DNA from: Tribonema minus | Taxonomy: Eukaryota > Sar > Xanthophyceae > Tribonematales > Tribonemataceae | Direction of reading: 5' to 3' | Length of the DNA stretch: 64,000 nucleotides | Assembly: GCA_017506865.1 (NCBI GenBank) | Contig: JAFCMP010000525.1 | Location: 186,001-250,000 of the forward strand | Shown here: positions 1-12,042 of the stretch, piece by piece | Layout of the letters: each line of letters starts with the position of its first letter | Numbering within the stretch: the first letter of the stretch is position 1 | Made by a program: the position numbers and the translations under genes | The notes under the pieces: generated by a model | What the model saw: the letters and a program-made list of their open reading frames with translations, nothing else | What the model was told of the DNA's origin: nothing | The model's database searches: none

Positions 1-3000
1 TGGGACTGGGCCATTGCGCGCCGCTTCGCCGTGTCAGCGCTCCTCACCGGCGCGCACCACGCGCTCGCGGCGCTGCCGCAGGGCGCCGCGACGGGCGCCG
101 CGCGCCGCGGCCTCGCGCGCGCGCTCGATGACGCGTTCACGGGCGTGCGCGAGCAGCTGACGGCGGATGCGCTGCTGCAGCTGGCGCTCGTCAGGTGAGA
201 GATGGTGACATCTGCAGTACTTCCAGGTACTTGATGTACAATTGTGATTAAAGGTCGATGCTGCGATACGCCGCGCGCCGCGGCCTCGCGCGTGCGCTCG
301 ATGATGCGTTCACCGGCGTGCGCGAGCAGCTGATGGCGGACGCGCTGCTGCAGCTGGCGCTCGTCAGGTGAGAGATGTCAGTCGATGGCGGCTTCGTGCT
401 CTCCGACGCCCCGCCCCGCGTGGTGGTGGTATCGCGAGTGCACATGTGACGTGCCCAGTCACCTATGGCCTCACACTGTAGGACTACACGTTGCTGTAGA
501 GCTTTAGGTTGTACCTTATTAAGAAGATGTTGTGCAATGTTGATTTGGGCCAATGCTACGGCTGCCGCGCGGCGCGCCCTCGCCCGCGCACTCGATGAAG
601 CCTTCACGAGCGTGCGCGAGCAGCTGCCGGCGGACGCGCTGCTGCAGCTGGCGCTCGTCATTGCGAAGAGTTTGGTGATGGCAACGCCCTGCTCGCTCAG
701 GTGCTGCGATCGCGGCGCCCAACGCGGCCAGTCGTCTATGGTTTCGCATTGAAATTGACATACCGTATTATCTATAATTAAGCCCATGGGGCGAGTTTTT
801 TATGAGTTTCCGAGCCCTCATGAATTGACGCCCCACCCTTAATTTTCGCTCATATAAATATGCCCCCCCCCTTCATTCTCACATGCATACGCAGCATGTA
901 CCCTCTGCGTACGTGTACTATGCACACTCAGTGACTCATGCTACATGACCACATTATGTGTGCGCCTGCATGCGCTGTCAGCAACGTGCAGAGCAGACAT
1001 AAAGGCAGCCAACAATGTAGCCAGACCCACAAAAAGGCTCCGAGAGGCAGCAGCTGGCTTTCCGAAAGTTGAACTGGTTTCAGGAGCGGCTCAGAAGCAT
1101 GCTGGCACCTCATGATGGTGTCAGATGAGCTAAAATGGCTCAAACATTAAATCACCCCACCCTTTTTTTCTCCAAATATTTAATGGCGCCCCACCCCCCT
1201 TTTTTCGCTCTCATAAAAAACTCGCCCCATGGGCTTAATTATAGATACTACGATAGTTCTTGAAATTCATTCTACACCTCTAGTTGTAAAACATGACTGC
1301 AATTCTGATTTGGGTCAATGCTACGATGTGACGGGCGCCGCGGAGTGCTTGCTCTTGCGGTACCTGCGAGAGGGGGACCATCGGTTGCTTGCCATCGGGG
1401 GGCGCGCCACAGAGTGCATCACTACATTAGTATGCGCTGGCGCAGTGACTGGGCCAGGTTTTCAACCTTACAGTGACGGCATCAACGCGAACTCAAATTA
1501 TCTTTGCAAGTTAGAGCGTAGTGCAGCGCATGCAGCGCCCTCTTCTGGCAGGCGTGTTGGCTGCCCCCCCGCCTCCCCCCCCCCGCGCTCCAACCTCCCC
1601 CCCTCCCGCCCCCCCCCCCCCGTCTTGACCTCACTGCCCCCCCCCCCCCTTCCTCCGGCCCCTGCCCCCCCGCCAGGTGGCTGGTGGACTTCTGGGCGGC
1701 GCCGGAGGAGTTCAGCTGGGACGACATGCGGGCCATGCTCGCGCAGGCCGTGGACACCGTGCGCACAGAGGTGAGCGCTGCTGCTGCTGCTGCTGCTGAG
1801 CACTGCTGCTGCAGGCGAGCAGCGTCTATGTATTGTATTTGCGACATAAGCGCCATGCTCGCACGGGCTGTGGATACCGTGCGGGCAGACGTGAGCACTG
1901 CTGCTGCCGCTGAGCGCTGCTGCTGCAGGCGAGCGGTGTCCACTGTATTTGCGACATAAGCGCCATGCTTGCGTGGGCTGTGGACACTGTGCGGGCAAAG
2001 GTGGAGCGCTGCCGTTGTTGCTGAACGCTGCCGCTGCAGACGAGTGGCGTCTTATCATAGCCTGCCTGCCCTTCTGCGCAGCGACCATGCCTATATGCAT
2101 GTGTTGTATGTAGCGTGTCTGCTGTCCTGCGGTGCTGAACAACCAATGATCACCTGTCCAGTGTGAGCTCACGAGACCCACTGAGAAAGCAGCAGTAGTA
2201 CATAGCCAACGTTTCCACGACCATCTGCGTCGTGACTGCGCCCTCTTGCACGCAGGTGGTGGACTCGCGACTGCTGCCCGCAGTGGAGGCCACATGGCAA
2301 CGGCTGGACCAGCTCGACGTCGACACACAGGTTGGTGGGGTGCTGAACTGCGAAAGGGCGTGTTTTCTTGCTACCCCAAACCCTAACCCTGATGCTTTGT
2401 CGTCGCGCTGAGAGGGCTGGAGTCACTCAAGAAACGTGGTGCGACACACTCAAGCTGACTTCGAAAGGCACCATTGCCTCCGACGTCTAGGTCAGCCGAC
2501 CCATTGTGATTCTGCAAGGCGAACACCAAGCAAACCTCCGCTGCAATGTCGCCTTCACGCTTGCATTTTTCGACAACATGTGCGTCTTTTTCCGAATCGT
2601 TATGAACCTGAAGCTGTTCATGGGGGCGCTATGTACGACAAACCATTTTGCACCAGAAGCTGTTCACGAGGCGCAAGTGGCACAACAACAACATCACCTC
2701 TCCACCACGTGCAGCAATGCTCAACATCTGCCGAGCTCACGTCTGCACCTGCAGGCGCTGCTGATGCCGGCGGATGCCATCAGCACTGGATCGCTGCAAG
2801 TGCTACAGCACTGCGCTTCTTTCCTCATGACTTCACCTCTGTGCACTGCCAGTGGCCAGTGCGTCACCGTGGGCCGCTGCGCTGCCGTCACTCCAGCGCT
2901 GACCTTAGGCGGACGCCACGCATAGGGGTGGTGACTCTCTCAGTGTTGGCACTTGCTCGCACCCGCACAACACGTGCATGAGACCTTCTTGAAGACAACA

Positions 3001-5181
3001 TAGAAGTATCAGCATTGCGGTCTAGCGAAGTTGGCGAGTCACCTCAGCCGCGGAGCCTTTGCACAGACTGCACTCGCGCTCGCCGTCCGCGCTGCACGCC
3101 TGCTGTTGCCACCGCCGCCAGTAAGCTCCAAGTAGCGGTTGAGCGTCGCCACAATACCTACGCGCGTCTGCACACAAGTCAGGCACCGGCGCCACCGCCG
3201 TTTCTTGCAGCCGCACGACACTGAGGGAAGCAAGAGGTGGGCATGCACCGCCCCTAGTGCTGCTGCCCTCTCGCTGCCGCGCCCTTTGTTCGTGTGCACA
3301 TTGCGCTCTTCCCATCGGACCTTCTCACATATGCTGCACCGTCATCAGTCGCCCTCCATCACAGCGCTCAGCCACCGCAGCGCCCCCCCCCCCACCCCCT
3401 CCCCCCGCATGCGCTCACAGGCGCAGCCAGCGGCGGAGGCGTAGACTGCTGCACAACCCCACACCACATCGCCAAGCCATCGCAGCGCCCGCCCCCCCCC
3501 GCCCCCGCCTGCGCGCTCACAGGCGCAGCCGGCGGCGGACTCGTGCTGCCGCCGTCGCAGGTCACACACATCCTACCCTGCAGACTTTCACCCGCATCGC
3601 TGCTTCGTCATCAACAGCCACCCCGCATCACAGTGATAAGCCATCACCTCCCCCCCCCCTCCCCCGCACACGCTCACAGGCGCAACCAGCAACCGACGCC
3701 GTCGACGCCGCCCTCGGAGCGCTGCCGCCGTCGCGCCGCGCCGCGCGAGCGCTGCTGGCGCTCTTCGCCGGCCCCTGCGCGGGCGCGCTGGCCGCCGCGC
3801 TGCTGCTGCCGCCGCACCGCCGCGCTGCGCTCGCGGCGCTGCCGCTGCTGCTGCCGGCGCTGCTGGAGGCGCGCGGCGTGCGGCGCGCGCTGCGCGTCGG
3901 CGGTGGCGCCGCTGCAGCAGAGCTCAGCAGCGGCGGCGATGGCGGCGGCGCAGGGGGGAGCGCTGGCGTGGCGGCGCCGCACGGACCGCTGGCGCAGGCG
4001 GGGCAGCGCGGCGGCGGCGGCGGCGGCGACGGGCTGGCGCTGCTGCTGGCCGAGTGCAGCCCGTCGCTCGCGCGCGTGTGGGTGAGTTGAACATCGTTTG
4101 CAAAGTGCATATGCAGGCACTCGGTGTACTGGTCTTGGTATTGCAGGCCCCTTCGCTGGCGCCAAGTGAGTTGAACAGATCATGCCGATTGCATATGCAG
4201 GGACCTGGTGTACTGCTCGGTACTGTAGGCCTCCTCTGGCGCCGGCACAATGCTGGTTGGTACAGTCGTCTGGACGCGCAGCCGCTGGCGCCGGCAGTGC
4301 GCCTTGGAAGGTAGTAGCAGTGAAAAGCGCACGCATACAGGAGTAGAGTAGTTGATGTCATACTATACTCCATGCATACAACGCATGGTGTGCGCAGCTG
4401 ATGCCGTGGGCAATACGCCGGTGTGCTCGACTGCATGCGCAGCCTCTGGGCCGGCGGTTCGCTGAGTCCTGAGCGTGCGGGCCGATGCAGCAGCGCTCAG
4501 CAGCACGCCGATTGCATATTCAAACGTGCCGATTGCATGCTCAATCAGGCACGCAGTGTACTGCTCGGCACTGTAGGCAGCATGCACTGAGGCAGCGTGT
4601 ACTGAGCGCGCGGGCCGATGCCGCATCGCTCAGCATCAGGGGCGGCGGCGACGCTATCGCTCACGCTTCTGCTTGGCAAGCGCGGCGTGCCCATCTCGTG
4701 CATACATACAGCCTAGTCGGCGCTTGCGAATATTGTCGTTGTGATTGCAGCCAATGCAAACGATCGCGGCTTGCTTGCATGCATTCAACACTCAAGTTTA
4801 GGCTTGGGGGATGGGTTAGGTCTTTACGAGCACCTGTAGGTGTAAAGCTGCGGTTTCTGGTCCTCAGCATGGGCCGGAGCACTGCGTTTTTTGTCTTTCT
4901 TATATGTAAATGGCCGCTCACATACAGGTGTAACATACATGCACGCACAGTGCAGTCTGTACGCAGAGCGAAAGTCTGGAACGGCTGTTGCGTAGTTCAC
5001 GACGGCATTGGCGCCAGGCCACGCGTCAGTACATCTGGAACGACCCTGTTTGTGCGGCTTCTGTAAAACGCTCTGCGAGGATATGCTGCTGTGCGCAGTT
5101 TGAATTTCGCTGTAAACTCCACCTTTGGTCACGTGGTATGCAATCGTGACTGCGCTGCGGCTGACGCGGCCGCTGCCTTTC

Positions 5182-5221
<40 letters not shown>

Positions 5222-8200
5222 TTGCAAACGCGCTCCTAACAGGCAAATGCGGGCCGCGCGGCAGCCATGATGCACGGCGGCGTGCGTGCGCTGCGCGCCG
5301 CTCAGGCCACCACGCGCGCCGCGCGGCTGGTGTTCAAGGTGCGTCACAGTTACATGTACTTCATCTTGAAGTACGCACGTCTCGCTTGTTGTAGAGAGCA
5401 GCTCAAACGTCCTAAGATTGCAGCGGCGCGAGTGTCTGCATGCGGTGCTCAGATGCCAGACTTCGCAAACTCTTTTGCCATTGTATGTAGCAGCTGTGTC
5501 TCAGAGACTTTCGCCATGGTATGCAGCAGCTGTGTTCATAGTGTACTTCACCCGCAGGGATGGATGATCCGGCATAATTGACGTCTCGGTGTGCTTCTCA
5601 CATCGATCATGGCTCTCATTGCTCACGGGATGCAGATGACCACGCTGGCCACGCTGCTCAACCAAAGCAGTTCGGGCGCGCTCGGCGGCAGTGGCGGCGG
5701 CGGCGGCGCGAGCAATGAGGCGCTGGTGACGTGGGCGCTGCACGAAGCGGCAGCGCTGTGGCGCGCCTTCCAGGCGTACAACAGCGCCGCCGCCGACGAC
5801 ACCGCCAGCACCACGGTCGTTGCGCTGCGCGGCGGCGGCAGCGCCGGCGGCAGCAGCGGCGGCGGCGGCGGCGGTGACATTGCCAGTGACAGCCTGCTGC
5901 TGAGCATGTACTCGGATGCGCGTGGGCTGGCGCGCAGCGTGGGCGGGCACGAGGGGGTGCGAGCGGCAGCAGCAGCAGCGGCGGCGGCAGCAGCGCCGGT
6001 CACTTCGGCGGCAGCGGCGGCGGCGGCGCCGGTCGCCGCGGCGGCCGCTGGCGCGCTGGCGTGGTCGCAGCAGCTGGTGCAGCGCAGGCTCGGCAGGGCG
6101 GCGACGGCGACGGAGTCGAGCGCTGCTGCTGACGCTGATGCTCTGAGCAGCGGCTCTACAGCCGGCGTGGCGCGCGCCGCCGGTGAAACGATGGCTGCTG
6201 CTCCTCGCGCTGCTGCCGCTGCTGCTGCGGCGAGCGCCGCTGACGGCAGCGCCGACCGCGCAGCGCCCAGCGGTGCCGGCACGGGCGACGCCGCCGGCTC
6301 ACAAGCAGGCGTGAACCGCACGTCAGAGGCAGCGCCGGTCGCCGCTCGGTCGAGCGCCGCTGCTGCTCAGGCGTCAGAGGGGGGGAGGAGTGACACTTGG
6401 AGCGCTGTCTCGGGGGCAGCAGACGGAGCGTGGCACGCCGCCTGGGGCCTCGCGGACACGTCAGCAGGCTGGCTGCATGGCGCGCTCGCGAAGCGCAGGC
6501 AGAGTGCGGCAGCAGCGCCAGCGGCAGCCAGTGACGGCGCTGCCGCCGACATCTCTGGAAGCTCCAGTATTGTGAGCGCGGCGCCTGCAACAGCTGATGC
6601 GCAGCCAGCTGCTGCTGGCGCTGTCGACGGTGGTGCGGATGCCGCTGTGCAGCGTGCGGCGCAGGTGCTCGATGACAGCGCTCCGCAGCAGCGGCAGCAG
6701 GCCTCACAACAGCCGCCGCCACCACTGCCGGCGCAGCAACAGACTCAGGCAGCTGAAAACGTTGAGACTCCGCAGCTGCTTGACTCAGCACCGTTAGTCG
6801 AGCCAGCAAGGGTTGAGATGCACTCCAGTGCTCACGCAGCCGCTGTGGGTGAACTTCAGGCTCCTGCAGCAGGTGCGCAACAGGACATTCAGCCTGGCGA
6901 GCCGGCGGCAGCAGCAGTGGCGGAGGAGGCAGCAGAATGGGCAGTGTCGACAGCGGCGGAGCCGGCGGCGCCTGCAACGTCACGCGCGTCGGCGGCAGAG
7001 ATGGAGGCACTGGCGGTGACGCAGCAGACACTCGACACAGCGACGACTGAGAGTCTGCCTGCGATGGCGCAACCGGTGCGCCCGCCGTCAGCATTGCCGA
7101 CATCAGCTGTGCCGCCGCCAGCGGCAGCGGTTTGGGGTATCATGGGGGCATCGCATGGTGGGGAGGATGAGCCATATGCCGTTGCTGCGGCAAATGTGCT
7201 GCTGGCATCGCCCTCAGCCCCGCCGCCATCAGAAGCTGGTGCCGGGATGCACGCTGCGGCCGGCAATGACGCAACGTCGATCGCAGCAGCATCGGAGGCG
7301 CTGCCAGCACAGCCGCTGCACGGAGCGCCGACAGCCGCTGACAGTTCTATCGGCGACCGAGTGTCATTAGATGTGGCCGCTCCGACAGCTGCTGGTGACG
7401 CTGTGGCAAGCACTGCAGCACTAGTTGCATCAGGTGCGGCGGCGCAGGCGGCGGCTGCGGCGCTGCCGCAGACGAGTACACAGCCGGCCACAGAGCACTT
7501 CGACAGCAAAGATTTCGTGGTGCCGTCATCAGGCATGCCGCGTCAGGTGCTTTTAACCTCCGACAGCCAAGGAGAGTCTCCGAGGTCAGCATCAGCGTCA
7601 GACCTAGCCCAGCTACAGGCGCCGCCACCGTCGCAGTCGCCACAACAATGGCGGAACGATGCCGCGAGTGCTGCCACAGCAGGTGCCGCTGCGATGACGC
7701 CTCCCGCAGGCGCTGTCGGTGATGCGGAGGCAGCGGACGGAGCGTTGCTGCCAGCGCTATCGACTGCACCCACAGGCACAGACGAAGCGGCAACACCAGC
7801 GTCGCTGCTGGCGGCCGCGATGATCGCGGCCGACGCCGCCGCTGCAGCGGGGGGCGATCCGGCAGGCGACGATGGCGCAAACGCTGCCGTAGCGACTGCG
7901 GTCGAAGACGAGCGCCCTGTGCAGTCTCTGTCGGCGGCATCCAGCTGCGACAGCGCCTGGGAGTCGGTAGCGGCGCGCAGCTCGGACGGCGCGGGGAGCC
8001 CGCCGCTGCTGGTGTCACCGCTGCCGCTGACGCTGCGGCAGGCGCCTGCAACTGCTGCGGCAAATTCATGTGTCGCTGATGCCGCAGTCGCTGCAGCAGC
8101 GGCGGCGGGCGCGGGCGACGACGCCGACGGGTTCGTGGCAGTGGCGGCGCCTGCGGAGCAGGGCGATGCTGCTTATGTGCTGCTGCCGCTCGCTGCCGCG

Positions 8201-8935
8201 GCTGCCGTCGCGTCTGCAGCCGCTGACGAAGAGCAGCGCGCAGCACTCGGCGCCACTGATCATGGCGGCGCCGGCAGCAGCGGCACCGGGTGCGGCAGTG
8301 ACGGCGGCGCCGCTGCCGTCAACAGCAGGCCCAGTGATGGCAGCGAGGACCACCGCCACTCGGTGCTGCACGCCGCGCAGTCCCTGGTTGGCGGCGCTGT
8401 GAACACGATTGGCGGCGCGGCGAACATCGTCGGCGCCAGCCTTGGCGCGCTGTTTGGCGGCAGGGGCAGCGACAGCAGCAGCACAGGCGGCAGCGGCAGC
8501 GCCAGTGCTGATCGTGGCGTTGCGCTGGAGCGAGCAACTGACGAGCAGCTGCTGCAGTCGGGCAATGCCTCCGCCGCCGTTAGCGCAGCAAGCGGTGTTG
8601 ATACGGTCAGCGAGTCAAGCGCTGCTGCCGCCGCAGACGCTGCGCGCACCCCATCCACTGCCGGCGCTGCAGCGGGTATCGTCGTAGCTGGCGAAGCGGG
8701 CAACAGAACAACGGACGCCAGCGCAGCGCCGCCATTGGAGCGCGGCGACAGCGTGCGCGCCGCTGACGGCACTGCTGTTGCTGCGACTGCCAAAGATGAA
8801 GGCGGGGGGTTGGGTGCACTGGTGTGGGGGGCGGCGGGCGCAGTCGCCGTGGGCGCGTCCGCATGGCTTGCCATGCAGAGCAGCGGCGGCGGCGCTGCGG
8901 CGCAGCGGCGTCGGCAGCAGCAGCAGGGGCCGTGA
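1..8935 (+). CDS. Multi-exon hypothetical protein, Ala-rich, C-terminal membrane anchor (5' partial)
   Basis: Not recognised as a known family. Exons that join in phase with GT..AG borders: 1-194, 1677-1770, 2256-2330, 3680-4081, 5243-5338, 5636-8935 (about 1386 residues visible; the start lies outside the window, and an extra small exon between 4082 and 5242 is possible). The 194/1677 junction splits an Arg codon (AG|G) and continues WLVDFWAAPEEFSWDD, which supports the model. Exon 4 holds two hydrophobic stretches (ALLALFAGPCAGALAAALLL; AALAALPLLLPALLE). The last exon encodes about 1100 residues, mostly low-complexity Ala/Ser/Gly/Pro/Gln, then a hydrophobic segment (GAAGAVAVGASAWLAM) and a short basic tail rich in Arg/Gln, like a tail anchor. 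Introns contain several decayed copies of the flanking exons (270-370, 566-660, 1851-1950, 1962-2040, 3410-3545). Function cannot be inferred. Confidence 0.6.
270..660 (+). repeat. Two decayed copies of exon 1 in the following intron
   Basis: Segments 270-371 and 566-660 repeat the last about 100 bases of the exon that ends at 194 (same codons for AR.GLARALD.AFTGVREQL..DALLQLALV). The first copy keeps the CAG|GTGAGA donor; in the second the donor is lost. The copies differ by scattered substitutions, so they are old tandem duplicates rather than an assembly artefact. Confidence 0.75.
771..1245. mobile_element. MITE with 36-bp terminal inverted repeats and TA target duplication
   Basis: Bases 771-806 and 1210-1245 are a perfect 36-bp inverted repeat (outer end TCTATAATTAAGCCC). 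The element is flanked on both sides by TA (769-770 and 1246-1247). Total length is 475 bp and there is no plausible transposase ORF. Short TIR elements with TA duplication are typical of Tc1/mariner-derived MITEs. Inside, a CGCCCCACCC..TTTTCGCTC motif next to the right end is repeated directly near 831-852. It lies in intron 1 of the gene above and splits a region that carries old exon copies. Confidence 0.75.
1851..2045 (+). repeat. Two decayed copies of exon 2 (3' half) plus intron start
   Basis: The block GCCATGCTCGCGCAGG.. at 1735-1800 recurs at about 1851 and 1962, each time running through the exon end (GTGGACACCGTGCG..) into GTGAGC/GTGGAGC and a GCTGCTGC-rich intron start. The unit is about 110-118 bp. 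Confidence 0.7.
2377..2390 (-). repeat. Interstitial telomere-type repeat (CCCTAA)2
   Basis: AAACCCTAACCCT within the intron after the exon ending at 2330. Confidence 0.7.
3410..3545 (+). repeat. Two copies of the acceptor and start of exon 4
   Basis: GCTCACAG followed by GCGCAGCCAGCGGCGG (about 3412) and GCGCAGCCGGCGGCGG (about 3515) match the real acceptor and exon start at 3672-3700 (GCTCACAG|GCGCAACCAGC). Here, unlike elsewhere in the gene, the copied part is the 5' end of the exon. Confidence 0.65.
5183..5219. repeat. (CTG)n microsatellite before exon 5
   Basis: Twelve consecutive CTG units in the intron shortly upstream of the acceptor at 5241-5242. Confidence 0.9.
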
Positions 8936-9024
8936 GTTGCAGTGCGACGCAGCTGGCTGTGTGCAGGCATGCTTGATTCGGACAGCAGCAGCGGACCCAG
9001 TGGCTACAGCATAGCGCTGGCAGG

Positions 9025-9056
<32 letters not shown>

Positions 9057-10840
9057 GATATCGATCAAGGAGCCTGTGGCACATGGTAACTGTAACGTGA
9101 TGTAACTTGATGTCAGCAGGGCAGCAGTGATAGGGTACAAGGATGAGGAGGCCTGTGTGTGTGCGCGTGTGTGGCATTTTTCAGCATGACAACCCACTAT
9201 ACTAGGGATGGCACATCGCAGCAGCGCAGTTCAACCAATAAGCACTTCAATGTGCAACGCTGCGCATGTACAGGACAGCGGTCGACCAATGCGATCCATC
9301 AGCAAAGCCGTTTGAGCTGCAGGTGATGCGCACTGCGACACCATTACAGCAGTGACATGACAATTTTGAGGGGCGGCAAAACCTACAGCACCGGTCCTGC
9401 CCGTCCACCACGGCAGTTCGCAACCACAGTGGCGCGCTGATCAACTGCATTCACGCTGATGCTTCATGTACATGTACATACTGCCTGCTGTGCATCTACC
9501 GCCGTGCATTGAAGAGTCAACTGATTTGCTGCATCTGCGCTGTGATCACTGGCTGATGTATGTGCTCGATTGACATTTTGAAGCGAGAATGCACGGGGAC
9601 AACGCGTGTTGCATTGCCTTTCTGTGGTTTGAGTGCATCATCAGATTGTTGTGCACAAGCATGTGCAGTATATACACATACTTCCAAGCAGGTGTGCTTG
9701 TGAAAGCTGTGCCCAGCACAGTGCACCTCTGATGGTGGTGTGCGATGCTGCAGTGCGTATAGTCTGAGTTGACAACCATGCCCATGGCATTTGTGCGCGA
9801 ATGCTCTGTCATCAGCCCTGAAAACACTGGCAGGCTTTCTTAGCTGACCAGACAACTCTGGTGTACGTATGGACTTGTATTTATAAAGGCCCAAGGGAGG
9901 CCGGGTTGCCTATGCAATCGAAAAGCTTGCGTCAACGCAGCAGCCTAGTCTGCGCTGTACTCAATTTGAACTGCCCCATTGCATGCAGGTGCACCACCGC
10001 GCCATCTGCAGGTTTCCTGTACAAACTGTGTTAGGGTTAGGGTTAGGTCATGTTCGCGGGCGCTGGAGGACATGTCTTGTGTCGCGAAGGGGCCACCAAT
10101 ACTCTTGATGGCTGCCTTTGACACTTTCGAGTGCAGGCCAGCAAATGTCATTTATTGACGCTATGAGTTGAGGCTGGCACGAGCGCTCACATTGGTTGTG
10201 TGAGGAGATCTCGGCTGGCTGTACTCGAGTACTTTGAAGGGTTATTGTGTTGCACAGTTTATCGTGACCGCGATGCAACTTCACATGTTGCACCCTCAAT
10301 GAACCAACACTAACTACACCATGTTTCACCCTATCAAATGGTAGTCGGTGTGGTTAGGAGTAGTTGGTGCCAAATACCTGGACGTGAACGGGGAGGGGAT
10401 GTGCTTAGGCAAACCCCTGTGTCTCAGCGGGAGCAAGTTGTTAATGGTATGGCGTCTATACTGCACGTAGTACCTACTCGACATCCCATATGCGTGAGGT
10501 GTGAGTGCTCTGCAAGCTCAATAAGTCACACTAAGACAAACTCTCAAAGCTCGTGCTGACTTTGAATGCCTACCGCATCACTCACACAATCTCTGCGACC
10601 GAGCCTGATTGATGCCTACTCATGTGTGTGTAACTCGGGAGAGTCAATCTTTCCAGAACTTGAAGTTGGCCAAAAGTTGAGGTTCTGTCATCGAAGGAAG
10701 GAAGGAAGGGAAGGGAAGGGAGGGAGGAAAGCGAAAAGTACGCTCTCTCGCACAGTCAGTCAGTCAGTCAGTCAGCAGCCCATTTCCACGGAGCACCAGA
10801 TGCAGCCGTTCGCATCTACTTAGGCGATACCAACACGAGG
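8936..10840. other. Intergenic region, no gene seen
   Basis: No convincing coding exon on either strand. Contains a (CAG)n tract (9025-9055), a telomere-type repeat at 10031-10047, a GGAA-rich run (10695-10730) and (GTCA)5 at about 10755-10776 just upstream of the ankyrin gene. Confidence 0.5.
10031..10047 (+). repeat. Interstitial telomere-type repeat (TTAGGG)2.8
   Basis: TTAGGGTTAGGGTTAGG, perfect, in intergenic DNA. Confidence 0.85.
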
Positions 10841-11740
10841 ATGCCACAAACTGGGGCCACACCTCGCACGAGGGCAGCGCCAGAGCATCCCATGCTCATT
10901 CCTGTGCTCGCTGAGCACATTGAAGCCTTTGTGCTTCCTTCGCTCATGGTCAGAAGCACTTGCGTTGCGCTCCGCGCTGCGGCCGAGAAGGTCCACAAGC
11001 CTAGGAAGAAGCGATGGGCGACCTTGACGGAGGATGCGGTCGCCAGCACCAGCCTTGTCCACTGGTCGTTGCAGAATGGCCTGTCGCCGGTGATGGCTCA
11101 AGATGCGTGCTTACGCCATGGCTATATTGCAGGCTTCGAGCATGTCTGCATCCTGTGCGCCTTGCCCCTCCTCACGAAGCACGCATGGCTGGCCGCTCAA
11201 GCTGGACACCATCCCATGCTGCAGTGGCTGCGGCAAAACAACTGCGCCTGGGATGGGAGCGCGTGCAGCGGCGCCGCACGCTGGGGGCACCTTCAAGTAC
11301 TCCAGTGGGCGCATGCCAACGGCTGCGTCTGGGACAGCGACACTTGCAGCGAAGCCGCAAGTGGAGGGCACCTCCAGGTGCTGCAGTGGGCACGGGCACA
11401 GGGGTGCCCGTGGAGTGCGCTCACATGCATCATGGCCGCTCACGGCGGGCATCTCACCGTGCTGAAGTGGGCGCATGCCGACGGGTGCCCCTGGGACACC
11501 TGGGTCTGCAGAGCTGCGGCAGAGAGTGGGCACCTCGAGGTGTTGCAGTGGCTGCGAGCCAACGGGTGCCCATGGGATGCAACGACGTGCATGTTTGCCG
11601 CAATGTCTGGGCACCTGAGTGTACTGCAGTGGGCGCGTGCTAACGGGTGCCCCTGGGACTTCTGGACGTGCTACGCGGCGAGGAAGCAAGGGCGCATGGA
11701 GGTGCTGCAGTGGGCGCGCGCGAACGGCTGCCCAGGGTAG
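10841..11740 (+). CDS. Ankyrin-repeat protein, intronless, 299 aa
   Basis: Single uninterrupted ORF. Residues 1-120 form a non-repetitive N-terminal part containing a basic stretch (KVHKPRKKRW). From about residue 122 there are six complete 27-residue units and one partial unit of the form GHLxVLQWAxANGCPWDxxTCxxAAxxG; the last stops inside the motif at NGCPG. This sub-type of ankyrin repeat (W, CPW, TC..AA) is abundant in stramenopile, haptophyte and giant-virus genomes and is usually a protein-binding scaffold; no partner can be named. The units are close to each other in DNA sequence, which points to expansion by unequal exchange. The first ATG (ATGCCACAAACTGG) is used. No introns, unlike the neighbouring genes, which could mean retro-origin or acquisition. 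Confidence 0.85.
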   Translation: MPQTGATPRTRAAPEHPMLIPVLAEHIEAFVLPSLMVRSTCVALRAAAEKVHKPRKKRWATLTEDAVASTSLVHWSLQNGLSPVMAQDACLRHGYIAGFEHVCILCALPLLTKHAWLAAQAGHHPMLQWLRQNNCAWDGSACSGAARWGHLQVLQWAHANGCVWDSDTCSEAASGGHLQVLQWARAQGCPWSALTCIMAAHGGHLTVLKWAHADGCPWDTWVCRAAAESGHLEVLQWLRANGCPWDATTCMFAAMSGHLSVLQWARANGCPWDFWTCYAARKQGRMEVLQWARANGCPG

Positions 11741-12042
11741 TCAGGTCGAATGCGCAAACAGCAGGTGCGGCACAAATCATCACGTTACAATGCTGTGCAC
11801 CAGGAGGTTTTACAGAAGGGTAGCGGTTGGTCTTATATCATTGACGAGGGCGCGTGTTATTAGTGCCATGACACATGTCGCGAGCGGCATTCGAGCCAAG
11901 TACATGCGCATGCCACTGGTCGACAACCTTCGGGTCAGCAGCGCAGCAGAGTGCGCACACACGTTCGCTATCACAGTGTACACAGTAGTTCTCTTCATTG
12001 TGTAGAAAGAGGGTTTCCACCCCTCAGAGGCGGAAGAAAATC
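11741..12042. other. Intergenic spacer, no gene seen
   Basis: Short ORFs only. The last bases before the retrotransposon cluster read AATCAAGTAC (12039-12048), which resembles AATCAAGTAG immediately after the cluster (29909-29918). Confidence 0.5.

Noticed and set aside
1-194. Mpv17/PMP22-like domain
   Set aside because: An early impression from RRFAVSALLTGAHHAL; the downstream exon (WLVDFWAAPEEF) does not continue that family's signature.
3257-4090. 277-codon ORF as one exon
   Set aside because: Only the part from the acceptor at 3679 joins the flanking exons in phase; the upstream part is Pro/Arg low-complexity translated from C-rich intron.
5623-8970. Long - strand ORFs opposite the Ala-rich exon (200-315 codons)
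   Set aside because: Shadow frames caused by GCN-rich codons with few stops; the + frame alone is open for the entire 3.3 kb and joins upstream exons.
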